A DNA stretch of 12,092 bases from an uncultured Verrucomicrobiae bacterium (GCA_937927265.1 CALBCO010000062.1:1-12092); one strand, 5' to 3'. Shown: positions 1 to 7,515, numbered from the stretch's first letter. The notes: generated by a model not told the origin, from the letters alone. Translations and numbers: made by a program.

Positions 1-1451
1 TGACTTGGGGTTTGTTGTGGAGCCTGGCGCGGTTGTTGTATCCGCCTGAAAAGGCGACCGGGGTGTTTGGCATTTTCGCGTTGCTGTACGCAATCAATCC
101 GTTGCTTTTGCAAGAAGGGATGATGTTGGACATTGATTGCAGTGTGTTGACGCCGATATTGGTGTTGCTGTTGCACGAGTACATCCGGATGGAATTACGC
201 GGTACGGCGTGGGTGAGGAAATACGGTTGGTTGAGCGTGTTGGTGGCGGTGTCGCTGTGGGCGAAGGAGTTTGGCGCGGTGTATTCGGCGGCGGCGCTGA
301 TTGTTTATGTGATCTTGCGCCGGCAGTGGCGTGATTTGACAGGCGTGGTGGTGATGTTGGTGGCGGGGGCGGCGTTGTTTTGGGTGACGTGGTGGTTGTA
401 TTGCCGGCTGACGGGGATGCCGCTGATGTTTTTCATCCGGTTCACGATTCTCGACAAACTGATGATCGGCGAAGGTTTGTTGCGGACGATTGCGCAGCAG
501 AGCGGTTGGGGCAATGCGTGGTTCATGGTGCTGTTCAGCCTTTTGAACACGATCATTTGGACCTCGCCGTTTTATTTTGTTTTGGCCTTGTTGGTGATTG
601 GCTGGCGGTTGCGAGTGTTTTGGGCGACGAAACAGGTGGGACCGCTGGATTTGTTGCTGCTGTACGTATTGGCCACGGTGGGGGCGACACAGGTGTACCG
701 GCCGAGCGGGTGGTTTTTGAAATATGAGTACCCGTTGCATGGGGTGCTGGTGTTGCTGGTGGCGGTGTATTTGTACGAGAAGTTTCAGGGTTGTTCGTGG
801 CGCGAATGGGCGGTCGCGGGCGGCGTGGCGGTGGTGGCGGCGGCGGCGCAAGTGGGGGTGACGGGCGACCCGGTGTATTGGTTTTTCAACATGGGGTTGT
901 CGGGGCTGCGACAGCATCATGTGTGGGTGTTTTACGCGGTGACGGCGGGAGTGTTGCTGATTGCGCTGAAGGTGGCGCGGGCCGATTGGCGGCCGATGAG
1001 TGTTGTGGCGGGCGCCTTGTTGGTCGGCACCGTGGGGGCGAATCTCGGCTTGAACTGGAAGCAGCGGGCGGCGTACGTGACCTCGATCACGTGGAACAAT
1101 TATGGTGAAGACGGTTTTCGTGAGGTGGTGGCCTATTTGCAGCAGGTCGTGCCGCCCGGTAAGATGCCGATTTGTCGGGGGGATTTCGGGTTTAACTTGT
1201 TCAAGGATGATCAACCGCCCCGGCGGCGCTGGATTCCGTGGACTGTGTTCACCAACGCGCGCAGTGTGGAAGAAGTGGTCCGTAACATTACCGTCCCCGA
1301 GGCCTCGCATATTGTTTTGGATCGGTATTGCATGCTTCGGCATCTTTTGCCGATTCTGCTGCAATACTACGAACTGGATCAGCAGTTTGGCTTGATGAAG
1401 ACTGGCGGGTACAGTTTTTACATCTTGCGGCGGAAGAACCTGCCCGGTTAG
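1..1451 (+). CDS. GT-C membrane glycosyltransferase, ArnT/PMT-like (5' partial)
   Basis: Probable polytopic inner-membrane glycosyltransferase that moves a sugar from a polyprenyl-phosphate carrier onto an acceptor on the outer face. The frame is open to the left edge (Thr-Trp-Gly codons lie before the TTG at 12), so the gene starts upstream and the TTG is not taken as the start. The visible ~482 residues hold many hydrophobic segments. Counting the TTG as residue 1, LLLQEGMMLDIDCSVLTP (about 31-48) resembles the loop and helix after the second membrane span of PMT/ArnT enzymes. A soluble C-terminal domain begins near residue 355, with an amphipathic stretch (DGFREVVAYLQQVVPPG) typical of the periplasmic tail of such enzymes. 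The N-terminal catalytic loop with its acidic residue lies outside the window, so activity cannot be judged. It ends 10 bases before the next membrane protein's ATG, so the two probably form an operon. The GT-C fold is fairly secure; sugar and acceptor are unknown. Confidence 0.75.
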   Translation, partial: TWGLLWSLARLLYPPEKATGVFGIFALLYAINPLLLQEGMMLDIDCSVLTPILVLLLHEYIRMELRGTAWVRKYGWLSVLVAVSLWAKEFGAVYSAAALIVYVILRRQWRDLTGVVVMLVAGAALFWVTWWLYCRLTGMPLMFFIRFTILDKLMIGEGLLRTIAQQSGWGNAWFMVLFSLLNTIIWTSPFYFVLALLVIGWRLRVFWATKQVGPLDLLLLYVLATVGATQVYRPSGWFLKYEYPLHGVLVLLVAVYLYEKFQGCSWREWAVAGGVAVVAAAAQVGVTGDPVYWFFNMGLSGLRQHHVWVFYAVTAGVLLIALKVARADWRPMSVVAGALLVGTVGANLGLNWKQRAAYVTSITWNNYGEDGFREVVAYLQQVVPPGKMPICRGDFGFNLFKDDQPPRRRWIPWTVFTNARSVEEVVRNITVPEASHIVLDRYCMLRHLLPILLQYYELDQQFGLMKTGGYSFYILRRKNLPG

Positions 1452-1461
1452 TGTGTCCGGC

Positions 1462-2928
1462 ATGAGCACACGACGAGCTTGGCGACCCGCGGAGCGCGGT
1501 TTGGTGGTTCTGTTGGTGGTGTATTTCCTGGTCTTCTTTGGGTTGGCGCTGCGGCAGTTCAACATTTTTGGCCGCGACCAGAGTCTCTACGCCGAATACG
1601 ACAGCATGTTCTGGTGGACGTTGCAGGGGAAGCTCTTTCTCATGTCCGGTTATGGACTAAGCGAGTTTGCGATGCACACGTCGTACTTTTGGGTTTTGTT
1701 GCTCCCGTTTTACTGGCTTGCGCCGGGGGTGCCGACGTTGTTGTTTTTCCAAACACTGGCGCTCACGTTGGCGGCCTGGCCATTTTTTCTGCTGGTGCGG
1801 CGGGTGTTGGAAGACGATTGGGCGGGGTGGTTGGCGGCGGCGGCGTACTTGTTTCTGCCGGCCTTGGTTTCGCAGAACCTCAACCAGATTCAGGAGACGG
1901 TTTTTGTCGCGCCGTTTCTGATGGCGGCAATGTATTTCTTTGTGGCGCGCCATTGGCGGTGGTTTTTGGTGTTCGGGGGGTTGACGTGTCTGGTGCGGGA
2001 GAACTTTCCGTTGGCGGTGGCGATGTTCGGCGTCTGGGCGTGGCGTGAGAAGCGCGACTGGAAATGGGTTGTCGTTCCCCTGGTGGGCGGCAGTTTGTAT
2101 TTTGCGCTGGTGACGTTTGTCATCATGCCGGCGATGCGGGCGGGGCACGCCTGGCATGTGACGAATCGTTATTTTGACTATCTCGGTGATTCGCCCGGGC
2201 AAATGATTGCGACGGTGTTGCAAGACCCGTTGATTCTGGTGCGACATTTGTTGCAGGCCGATGTGTTGATGTTTCTCGTGCTGCTGACGCAGACCTTTGG
2301 ATTTGTGCTGCCATTCGTGAGTCTGCCGGTGTTGATCGCGTTGCCCGACTTGCTGGTAAATTTGTTCACGGGCGCAAACCAGATGCGGGTGATTGCGTAC
2401 CATTACCATGTGGCGACCAGCAGCGCGTTGGCCGTGGCGACGGTGTTCACGTTCCGCAAGTTGCAGGATCGTTGCCGGCGGCAGTTTGGCGGGACAGGCG
2501 GCTATGCGCGGTTGTTGGCGGCGGGGCTGTTGGTGGTAGCGGTGGCGCAGTGGATGTTGTGGCTGGACGTGGGTCGGTTCCGGCAACTGCCGCATCATGA
2601 GACGTTGGTGCGGGCGTTGCAGGTGGTGCCGAAGGATGCCTCGGTGCTGGTGCCGCGGCGGATGCTCGGCCACGTGTCGCAACGAGCGAAATGGGATGTG
2701 AACGGCTTGTTTTGGGACCCAATTCGCAAAGCCGAGCCACGCGAGATTCCGCCGGAGTATCCGTACACGTTTGAGTACGTGATTTTTGACGCCAACGAGC
2801 GACAGTATCCGCCGTTTTTCACGCGCGAGACGTTTGAGCAGTTCAGCAAGAACCCGGCGTACCGGGTGATTTTTGCGGAGAACAACGTGTTTGTGTTTCA
2901 GCGGGTGGCGACATCACCGGTGCGCTAG
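1462..2928 (+). CDS. DUF2079-family polytopic membrane protein (GT-C-like)
   Basis: Predicted integral membrane protein of the DUF2079 type, a GT-C-like family of unknown substrate. Hallmarks are an early loop with Asp-Gln (FGRDQSLYAEYDSMFWWTL), then a short hydrophilic stretch ending in a His (LSEFAMHTSYFWVLLLPFYW), then alternating hydrophobic helices with LLVRR-type turns. The C-terminal part (from about VVPKDASVLVPRRMLGHVSQ) is a soluble domain of the kind seen at the end of ArnT-like proteins. The ATG at 1462 gives 488 residues. A GTG at 1453, right after the upstream stop, would add three residues, and neither start has a convincing ribosome site. It follows the upstream GT-C gene by 10 bases and is likely co-transcribed and coupled. 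Its 3' end overlaps the convergent epimerase gene by 15 bases. Family assignment is from pattern memory; enzymatic role is inferred from the GT-C resemblance and the neighbouring sugar genes. Confidence 0.8.
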   Translation: MSTRRAWRPAERGLVVLLVVYFLVFFGLALRQFNIFGRDQSLYAEYDSMFWWTLQGKLFLMSGYGLSEFAMHTSYFWVLLLPFYWLAPGVPTLLFFQTLALTLAAWPFFLLVRRVLEDDWAGWLAAAAYLFLPALVSQNLNQIQETVFVAPFLMAAMYFFVARHWRWFLVFGGLTCLVRENFPLAVAMFGVWAWREKRDWKWVVVPLVGGSLYFALVTFVIMPAMRAGHAWHVTNRYFDYLGDSPGQMIATVLQDPLILVRHLLQADVLMFLVLLTQTFGFVLPFVSLPVLIALPDLLVNLFTGANQMRVIAYHYHVATSSALAVATVFTFRKLQDRCRRQFGGTGGYARLLAAGLLVVAVAQWMLWLDVGRFRQLPHHETLVRALQVVPKDASVLVPRRMLGHVSQRAKWDVNGLFWDPIRKAEPREIPPEYPYTFEYVIFDANERQYPPFFTRETFEQFSKNPAYRVIFAENNVFVFQRVATSPVR

Positions 2929-3969
2929 CTCGAGCTGCAAGATCTCGTCGAGGATGTCGTCCACGAACCGGGTGAGCCGCCATTTCGGGTAGTGGGTCTT
3001 GAACTTGGTGAGGTCGCTGATGTAGCAGATGTGGTCGCCGATCCGGTTTTGGTCCACGTATTGGGTGTTCATTTTCCGACCCAACCGAGCCTCCAGTTTG
3101 TCCACGCACTCCAGCAACGACGCGTTGCTTTCGCGGCCGCCGCCGAGATTGTACACTTCACCCGGTCGCGGCGCGGCGATGAAAGCATCGAAGGCGGCCA
3201 CCACGTCGGCGCTGTGGATTTGGTCGCGGACCTGTTTGCCTTTGTAGCCGAAAATCTTGTACGTCTCGCCGCGCACGGCGACTTTGACGAGGTAGTTGAG
3301 AAACCCGTGCAGCTCGACGCCGCTGTGGTGCGGGCCGGTCAGGCAGCCGCCGCGGAAACAAACCGTCGGCATTCCGAAGTAGCGGCCGTATTCTTGCGTC
3401 ATGAGGTCAGCGGCGGCTTTGGATGCGCCGAAGAGGCTGTGGAGGCAGCGGTCAATACGGCAGGTTTCGGAGATTCCCTGGTAATCTTCTTTGCGGGCGT
3501 ATTCGTAGCGGCGTTCCAACTCGACGAGTGGCACTTCATTGGGGGCGTCGCCATAGACTTTGTTGGTGCTCATGAAGACGAACGGGGATTCGGGGGTGAA
3601 CTGCCGGGCGGCTTCGAGCAGGTTGAGGGTGCCGACGGCGTTGACGTCGAAGTCATCGAAGGGCCGGTCTTTGGCGAGGTCGTGGGAGGGTTGGGCGGCG
3701 CAGTGGATGATGATCTGAGGCCGGTGGGTCTTGAAAAAGTCGAGCACTTTGGCGCGGTCGCGGATGTCGAGGGCGAAATGTTGGAAGTGCCGGCATTCGT
3801 TCTGGAGCCGGCGCAGATTCCACGTTGTGTCGCCTTTTGGGCCAAAGAAATCGGCGCGCATGTTGTTGTCCATGCCGAGGACGTGGCAGCCTTGGCAGTC
3901 GTAGTGGGTGACGGCTTCCGAGCCGATGAGGCCGCTGGAGCCGGTGACGAGGATGCGTTTGGTTGGCAT
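2914..3969 (-). CDS. NAD-dependent epimerase/dehydratase, CDP-paratose/tyvelose-2-epimerase-like
   Basis: Extended short-chain dehydrogenase acting on a nucleotide sugar, 351 residues, the usual length. The Rossmann dinucleotide motif is GSSGLIG (10-16), followed by an acidic end of strand 2 (D34). STNKVYGD (134-141), VNAVGTLNLLEA (109-120) and GKQVRDQIH (244-252) are typical of CDP-paratose/tyvelose 2-epimerases (RfbE group). FRGGCLTGPHHSG (205-217) marks a subgroup common in polysaccharide clusters. The YxxxK position reads F180-G-A-S-K184, so the usual catalytic tyrosine is a phenylalanine; the codon is clearly TTC. From memory relatives share SLFGASK, which would make this a subgroup trait rather than damage. 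It is the last gene of a three-gene operon, starting 4 bases after the glycosyltransferase stop, with no clear ribosome site, so probably translated by coupling. The exact substrate is not proven; other NDP-sugar epimerase or dehydratase activities remain possible. Confidence 0.85.
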   Translation of the reverse strand: MPTKRILVTGSSGLIGSEAVTHYDCQGCHVLGMDNNMRADFFGPKGDTTWNLRRLQNECRHFQHFALDIRDRAKVLDFFKTHRPQIIIHCAAQPSHDLAKDRPFDDFDVNAVGTLNLLEAARQFTPESPFVFMSTNKVYGDAPNEVPLVELERRYEYARKEDYQGISETCRIDRCLHSLFGASKAAADLMTQEYGRYFGMPTVCFRGGCLTGPHHSGVELHGFLNYLVKVAVRGETYKIFGYKGKQVRDQIHSADVVAAFDAFIAAPRPGEVYNLGGGRESNASLLECVDKLEARLGRKMNTQYVDQNRIGDHICYISDLTKFKTHYPKWRLTRFVDDILDEILQLELAHR

Positions 3970-3973
3970 GGGC

Positions 3974-5419
3974 TCAGTATCCGAGTTTGAGTTTACGGAA
4001 GCAAGCCAGACACATGCGGAGCATGCGGAGGCCGTTGTGGAAAACCTTCACCATCTTGGTTGTGCCGTAGATGCGTTCTTGGTAGTGGACGGGCAGGTCA
4101 ATGATGCGCAGATGCAGTTTGGCGGCACCGAATAATTCCTCATAATCGCCCCAGCGGTCTTCGACGCCCCAGGTGCCGAGCAGTTTTTCGAGGCGATGCC
4201 AGTCCCGTCGCCAGAGAACTTTGGTGCCGCAGAGCGTGTCGCGGATGCGTTGGTCGAGCAAGTAGGCAAATACGAGGCTGAAGAACTTGTTGCCGAGCAT
4301 GTTGGTGAATTTCATGGCTTGCTGCTGCATGGGATACACCATGCGCGAGCCGTTGATGAACTCGCCTTTACCGGTCACGATGGCGTCGAAGAAGTACGGC
4401 AACTCTTCCGGCATCACGGTCAAGTCGGCGTCGAGGATCATCAGGATATCACCGGTCGCAGCGCGGAAGCCGGTCCAGACGTTTTGGGCTTTGCAAATAC
4501 CGGGGCCGGGGACGAGTTTGATGTCTTTGTCGGGGTGTTCGCGCTGCATTCGCCGGACTTCGTCGGCGGTGCCGTCGGTGGACTTGTCGTCGCAGAAAAT
4601 GATTTCGGTGTGGCGGCCCATTTGGGGGATGCGGCGGACGGCCGGCTCGATGTTACCGGCTTCATTCTTGCACGGGATGATGACCGAGACGCTGACGGAT
4701 TGCGGGGCCACTGGTTGTGGGGCGGGGCGGGCGACGAGGACGTTGATCATACAGAGCCGGTTGAGGCCCGGCAGTTTGGCCAGTACGCGGTTCATGAACC
4801 ACGACAGCAGCGGAATCCATTTGGGGAACAGCACGATGCGGTAGGTGCGGAGCCATTGCCAGCCGGCGAGTTCGAGGAGGTTGCGGAGGTCGTCTTCCGA
4901 GAGCCAGTTTTGCTCCGGCAACGGCATCTTCAGGCGCAAGCGTTCGGCCAGTGTGAGGATGGGTTCCCAAAGGTGGTTGTAGGTGTAGATGACCAGCCGG
5001 GTATGCGGCTCGGCGACCCGCTGCAATTGCGTGAATGCGCGTTGCACGTCCACGGTGTCGCTGACGTTGTCGAAGAGGATGTAGTCGAATGTTTCGTTGA
5101 GCGCGAGGTCTTCGGGATCGGCGGTGAGAAATTCGTGTTGGGGGAACTTCTGTTGGGCGATGGCGGTCATTTCGCGGCTGACTTCGATGCCGACGCCGCG
5201 GGCGGGGGCGAGGGCATCGAGCAGGAAGCCGGTTTGGCAACGCAGGTTCAGGACGCGTTTGCCGGGTTCGATGATGAAGCGCAAGATGCGTTTGACCTGG
5301 TTGTAGAAATAGGCGTTGCCGGCGATCCAGCGTTCGCGTTGGGCGGCGAAGCGGGCCTGATGTTGGCGCACGGCGTCGCGTTTGGCGCCGAGCGCGGCAG
5401 GTCCCCAGAGCGGTGTCAT
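3974..5419 (-). CDS. Bifunctional SAM methyltransferase-like / GT2 glycosyltransferase fusion
   Basis: A 481-residue two-domain protein. Residues ~1-230 are class I methyltransferase-like: a helical lead-in, motif I region VLNLRCQTG (56-64), an acidic residue at strand 2 (GVGIEVS, E79), and FDYILFDNVSD (111-121). Residues ~243-481 form a GT2 domain: VIIPCKNE (247-254 region), DDKSTDGT (277-284), the metal-binding DAD (330-332), and an FINGSRM/CGTKVLWRRDW core as in polyprenyl-phosphate glycosyltransferases (DPM1-like). It probably transfers sugar from a nucleotide donor to a lipid phosphate at the cytoplasmic face. Motif I is strongly degraded: the acidic residue and two glycines are N58, R60 and Q62, so SAM binding is doubtful. 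The ATG at 5419 overlaps the upstream stop as ATGA and is preferred over an in-frame ATG at 5431. The frame stays open up to 6688, but that part is antisense to argG and not coding. The GT2 call is strong; substrate and methyltransferase activity are inferred. Confidence 0.88.
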   Translation of the reverse strand: MTPLWGPAALGAKRDAVRQHQARFAAQRERWIAGNAYFYNQVKRILRFIIEPGKRVLNLRCQTGFLLDALAPARGVGIEVSREMTAIAQQKFPQHEFLTADPEDLALNETFDYILFDNVSDTVDVQRAFTQLQRVAEPHTRLVIYTYNHLWEPILTLAERLRLKMPLPEQNWLSEDDLRNLLELAGWQWLRTYRIVLFPKWIPLLSWFMNRVLAKLPGLNRLCMINVLVARPAPQPVAPQSVSVSVIIPCKNEAGNIEPAVRRIPQMGRHTEIIFCDDKSTDGTADEVRRMQREHPDKDIKLVPGPGICKAQNVWTGFRAATGDILMILDADLTVMPEELPYFFDAIVTGKGEFINGSRMVYPMQQQAMKFTNMLGNKFFSLVFAYLLDQRIRDTLCGTKVLWRRDWHRLEKLLGTWGVEDRWGDYEELFGAAKLHLRIIDLPVHYQERIYGTTKMVKVFHNGLRMLRMCLACFRKLKLGY

Positions 5420-6159
5420 GATGGTTTGCATCCGGAGAACAACAGTGAGCCGCTGATGGCGCGGAGCAGCGGGATGTTTTCGATGGCGCGGCCGATTTTG
5501 TCCACCAGCGGGATCAGCCGACGCGGAGTGGCCGGGTGCAGAAAATCGAAGTGCTGGACGCAAGTGTCGGCGAGGCCGGCGGCGTGAAGGAGGCGGCGAA
5601 TTTGGCCGGCGAAGAAAGCAGTCTCGTCCGTGGTGTCGCCGGCGCGGCGTTTGAGCCACCCGATGTTTTTTTGGAGGAGGATTTGCGGGTTGGCCATGTT
5701 CGGTTCGGAGAACACGCACCAGCCGCCCGGCTTCAACACGCGGGCGACTTCGCGCAGACTCTGGCCGGCATTCACATGATGCAGAATCGAGCAGCCGAAC
5801 ACGGCGTCGAACATTCCGTCGTGATAGGTGAGCGCGGTCGCATCTTGGATTTCGGTGAGAACGCGGGCGGACGGGCAATTGGCTTGGAGGCGCTGCCGGG
5901 TTTGGTTGAGCAGTTCCGGCGAAATGTCGGTGGCGTATAAAGTTTGCACGTGCGGCGCGATCCGGTAGGTGTATTCGCCGTAGCCACAGCCAATTTCGAG
6001 GACAAGCGACTGCGGCGTCATGCGCCCCTGTTCGAGAAACAGTCGGGCGCGGCGGGCGGCGCGTTCCAAGCCAGCGGGTGTGCTCCAGCCCCAAAGGTCG
6101 TCGGCCCGATCGTGCCACTGTTGCCAGTGGGCGACTTCGCGTTGTGCTTGTTCGCTCAT
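5416..6159 (-). CDS. Class I SAM-dependent methyltransferase
   Basis: A 247-residue cytosolic methyltransferase with an intact SAM site: motif I VLEIGCGYGEY (53-63), acidic strand-2 end ATDIS (D78), QDAT (D106), then FDAVFGCSILHHV (117-129) and the post-motif LKPGG (142-146), the Methyltransf_11/25 pattern. The tail after ~150 is variable and probably sets the substrate. The frame is open up to 6306, but that extension would run through the start of divergent argG and has a non-family-like sequence. The ATG at 6159 is chosen because it begins a normal N-terminus (MSEQAQREVAHWQQWHDR). No good ribosome site precedes it. It is the first gene of the operon and overlaps the fusion gene by ATGA. 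Because the neighbouring fusion has a degraded SAM motif, this intact enzyme may supply the methylation step of the module; that is inference. A small sugar or lipid acceptor is likely, unproven. Confidence 0.87.
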   Translation of the reverse strand: MSEQAQREVAHWQQWHDRADDLWGWSTPAGLERAARRARLFLEQGRMTPQSLVLEIGCGYGEYTYRIAPHVQTLYATDISPELLNQTRQRLQANCPSARVLTEIQDATALTYHDGMFDAVFGCSILHHVNAGQSLREVARVLKPGGWCVFSEPNMANPQILLQKNIGWLKRRAGDTTDETAFFAGQIRRLLHAAGLADTCVQHFDFLHPATPRRLIPLVDKIGRAIENIPLLRAISGSLLFSGCKPS

Positions 6160-6244
6160 CCGGAGCAACGGATAGCCTGCCGGCCCTAGTGGCGTCGAGA
6201 TTTTTCGTGATTTTTGGGGGCGGCTGGCGTAGAAGGCGGGCACT
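6160..6244. promoter_or_regulatory. Divergent intergenic region between methyltransferase operon and argG
   Basis: These 85 bases separate two divergent start codons and must hold both promoters unless they lie inside the genes. The only AT-rich part is a pair of direct repeats GATTTTT at 6199-6205 and 6209-6215, 10 bases apart. I find no convincing -10/-35 pair on either strand and no recognisable ArgR box. AAGGCGGG (6233-6240), a few bases before the argG ATG, can serve as its ribosome-binding site. Confidence 0.5.
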
Positions 6245-7465
6245 ATGAAAATTGTCGTTGCGTATTCGGGCGGGTTGGACACGTCGGTCATCCTGCATTG
6301 GCTCAAGGAAACTTACCGGTGTGAGATTGTGGCGTTTTGCGCCGATATTGGGCAGGAGGAGGAGTTGCGCGGCCTCGACAAAAAGGCGAAAGCGACCGGG
6401 GCGAGCAAGTTTTACGCGGTGGATCTGGTGGAGGAGTTTGCGCGGGATTTTATTTTTCCGATGGTGCAGGCGGGGGCGATTTACGAGAATCAGTATTACC
6501 TTGGCACTTCGATTGCCCGGCCGTTGATCGCCAAGGCGCAGGTGGAGATTGCGCGCAAAGAAAAAGCCGACACGGTGGCGCACGGGGCGACCGGGAAGGG
6601 CAACGACCAGTGCCGGTTCGAACTGACGTATGCGGCGTTGGCGCCTGAGTTGAAGATCATCGCGCCGTGGCGGTTGCCAGAATACCACAACCGATTCAAG
6701 GGACGGGCGGAGATGTTGGCGTATTGCGCGGAGAAGGGAATCAAGGTCGAAGCATCGGCCAAGAAGCCGTATTCGATGGATCGGAATCTTTTACATATTT
6801 CGTATGAGTCGGGCATTCTGGAAGATCCGTGGGCGGAGCCGCCGAAGGACATGTTTAAGTTGAGTGTTGCGCCCGAAGACGCCCCGGACAAACCGGAGTA
6901 TGTCGAGTTGGATTTCGAGGACGGCAACTGCGTGGCGGTCAACGGCAAACGATTGTCGCCCGGCAATGTGATGAAGACGCTCAACAAGCTCGGTGGCAAA
7001 CACGGTATTGGCCGGGTGGATTTGGTGGAGAACCGGTTTGTAGGGATGAAGAGCCGAGGGGTGTATGAGACGCCAGGTGGGGCAATTCTGCATTTTGCAC
7101 ACCGGCAAGTGGAGACGTTGACAATGGACCGGGAAGTGATGCACCTGCGCGATTCGTTGATCCCCCGCTACGCGGAGTTGGTGTACTACGGATTTTGGTT
7201 CGCCCCGGAACGGGAGGCGCTGCAGGCGTTGGTAACGGAGAGCCAGAAAAACGTGACGGGCACCGTGCGGTTGAAACTTTACAAGGGCAACATCATCACT
7301 GTGGGACGAAAATCCCCGGTCTCGCTTTACAATCCGCATGTGGCGACGATGGAGGCGGACCACGGCGCGTATGATCAGACGGACGCGACGGGTTTCATCC
7401 GGCTGAACGCGTTGCGGTTGCGGACGCGCGCGGCCTTGCGGAAACGGAACGAGCAACGGAAATAA
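6245..7465 (+). CDS. argG: Argininosuccinate synthase
   Basis: Joins citrulline and aspartate with ATP to make argininosuccinate, the seventh step of arginine synthesis, in the cytosol; the family works as a homotetramer. At 406 residues it is full length. The ATP pyrophosphatase loop AYSGGLDTS is at 6-14, QYYLGTSIARPLIAK at 83-97, AHGATGKGND at 112-121, and YSMDRNLLHISYE at 176-188. GRVDLVENRFVGMKSRGVYE (256-275) in the C-terminal multimerisation half is also conserved. The ATG at 6245 has an upstream AAGGCGGG and gives a normal N-terminus (MKIVVAYSGG). It is transcribed alone: divergent from the methyltransferase operon and convergent with the phosphatase gene. Its product is the substrate of ArgH, encoded 1.5 kb downstream in a separate operon. 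No anomalies in active-site motifs. Confidence 0.98.
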   Translation: MKIVVAYSGGLDTSVILHWLKETYRCEIVAFCADIGQEEELRGLDKKAKATGASKFYAVDLVEEFARDFIFPMVQAGAIYENQYYLGTSIARPLIAKAQVEIARKEKADTVAHGATGKGNDQCRFELTYAALAPELKIIAPWRLPEYHNRFKGRAEMLAYCAEKGIKVEASAKKPYSMDRNLLHISYESGILEDPWAEPPKDMFKLSVAPEDAPDKPEYVELDFEDGNCVAVNGKRLSPGNVMKTLNKLGGKHGIGRVDLVENRFVGMKSRGVYETPGGAILHFAHRQVETLTMDREVMHLRDSLIPRYAELVYYGFWFAPEREALQALVTESQKNVTGTVRLKLYKGNIITVGRKSPVSLYNPHVATMEADHGAYDQTDATGFIRLNALRLRTRAALRKRNEQRK

Positions 7466-7477
7466 CCGGTGGCCGGT
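7465..7477. repeat. Short palindrome after argG stop
   Basis: ACCGG and CCGGT flank a TGG spacer, beginning at the last base of the argG stop codon. It lies just ahead of the larger inverted repeat at 7483-7515. The stem is only 5 bp, too short for a confident terminator by itself, and there is no following T-run. Confidence 0.4.
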
Positions 7478-7482
7478 AACCA

Positions 7483-7515
7483 ATAGCCGATTGCCAAAGG
7501 TTGGCGATGGGCTAT
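7483..7515. terminator. Imperfect inverted repeat at the argG/gph convergent junction, possible bidirectional terminator
   Basis: ATAGCCGATTGCCAA (7483-7497) can pair with TTGGCGATGGGCTAT (7501-7515) across a 3-base loop: 15 positions with one mismatch (7489/7509) and one G-U pair (7492/7506). It sits 17 bases after the argG stop and includes the gph stop codon (7512-7514). There is no T-tract on either side, so a classic intrinsic terminator is not shown; it may stop transcription by structure alone or be a dispersed intergenic repeat. TTGGCGAT from the right arm recurs at 7522-7529 inside gph. Confidence 0.5.

Noticed and set aside
195..1565. 456-codon open frame on the minus strand
   Set aside because: Antisense to the GT-C gene; the translation is Arg/His/Pro/Gln-rich with no domain pattern, as expected from the complement of a GC-rich membrane-protein gene.
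1657..2682. 341-codon open frame on the minus strand
   Set aside because: Antisense to the DUF2079-type gene; His/Arg/Gln-rich with no hydrophobic core or domain.
2924..2936. GCTAGC and AGCTCGAGCT palindromes as a terminator
   Set aside because: There is no loop, the stem would be at most 5 bp, and no T-run follows; kept only as a note in the convergent-overlap finding.
2992..3990. 332-codon open frame on the plus strand
   Set aside because: Antisense to the epimerase gene, whose motifs are unmistakable; the plus-strand translation is Val/Ala/Asp/Gly-rich shadow sequence.
4196..5587. 463-codon open frame on the plus strand
   Set aside because: Antisense to the fusion gene; Gly/Asp/Val/His-rich composition typical of a shadow frame, with no recognisable domain.
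6160..6244. ArgR box or arginine-responsive leader before argG
   Set aside because: No imperfect palindrome of the ArgR type, no leader peptide with Arg codons and no stem-loop series could be found.
6160..6306. Longer methyltransferase with a start at 6306
   Set aside because: Would place its first 49 residues opposite the argG start and its ribosome site, and that sequence does not resemble a methyltransferase N-terminus.
5420..6688. N-terminal extension of the methyltransferase-GT2 fusion up to 6688
   Set aside because: It runs antisense through argG and out of frame through the methyltransferase gene; low-complexity Arg/Pro-rich residues. The ATGA overlap at 5416-5419 gives a normal start.
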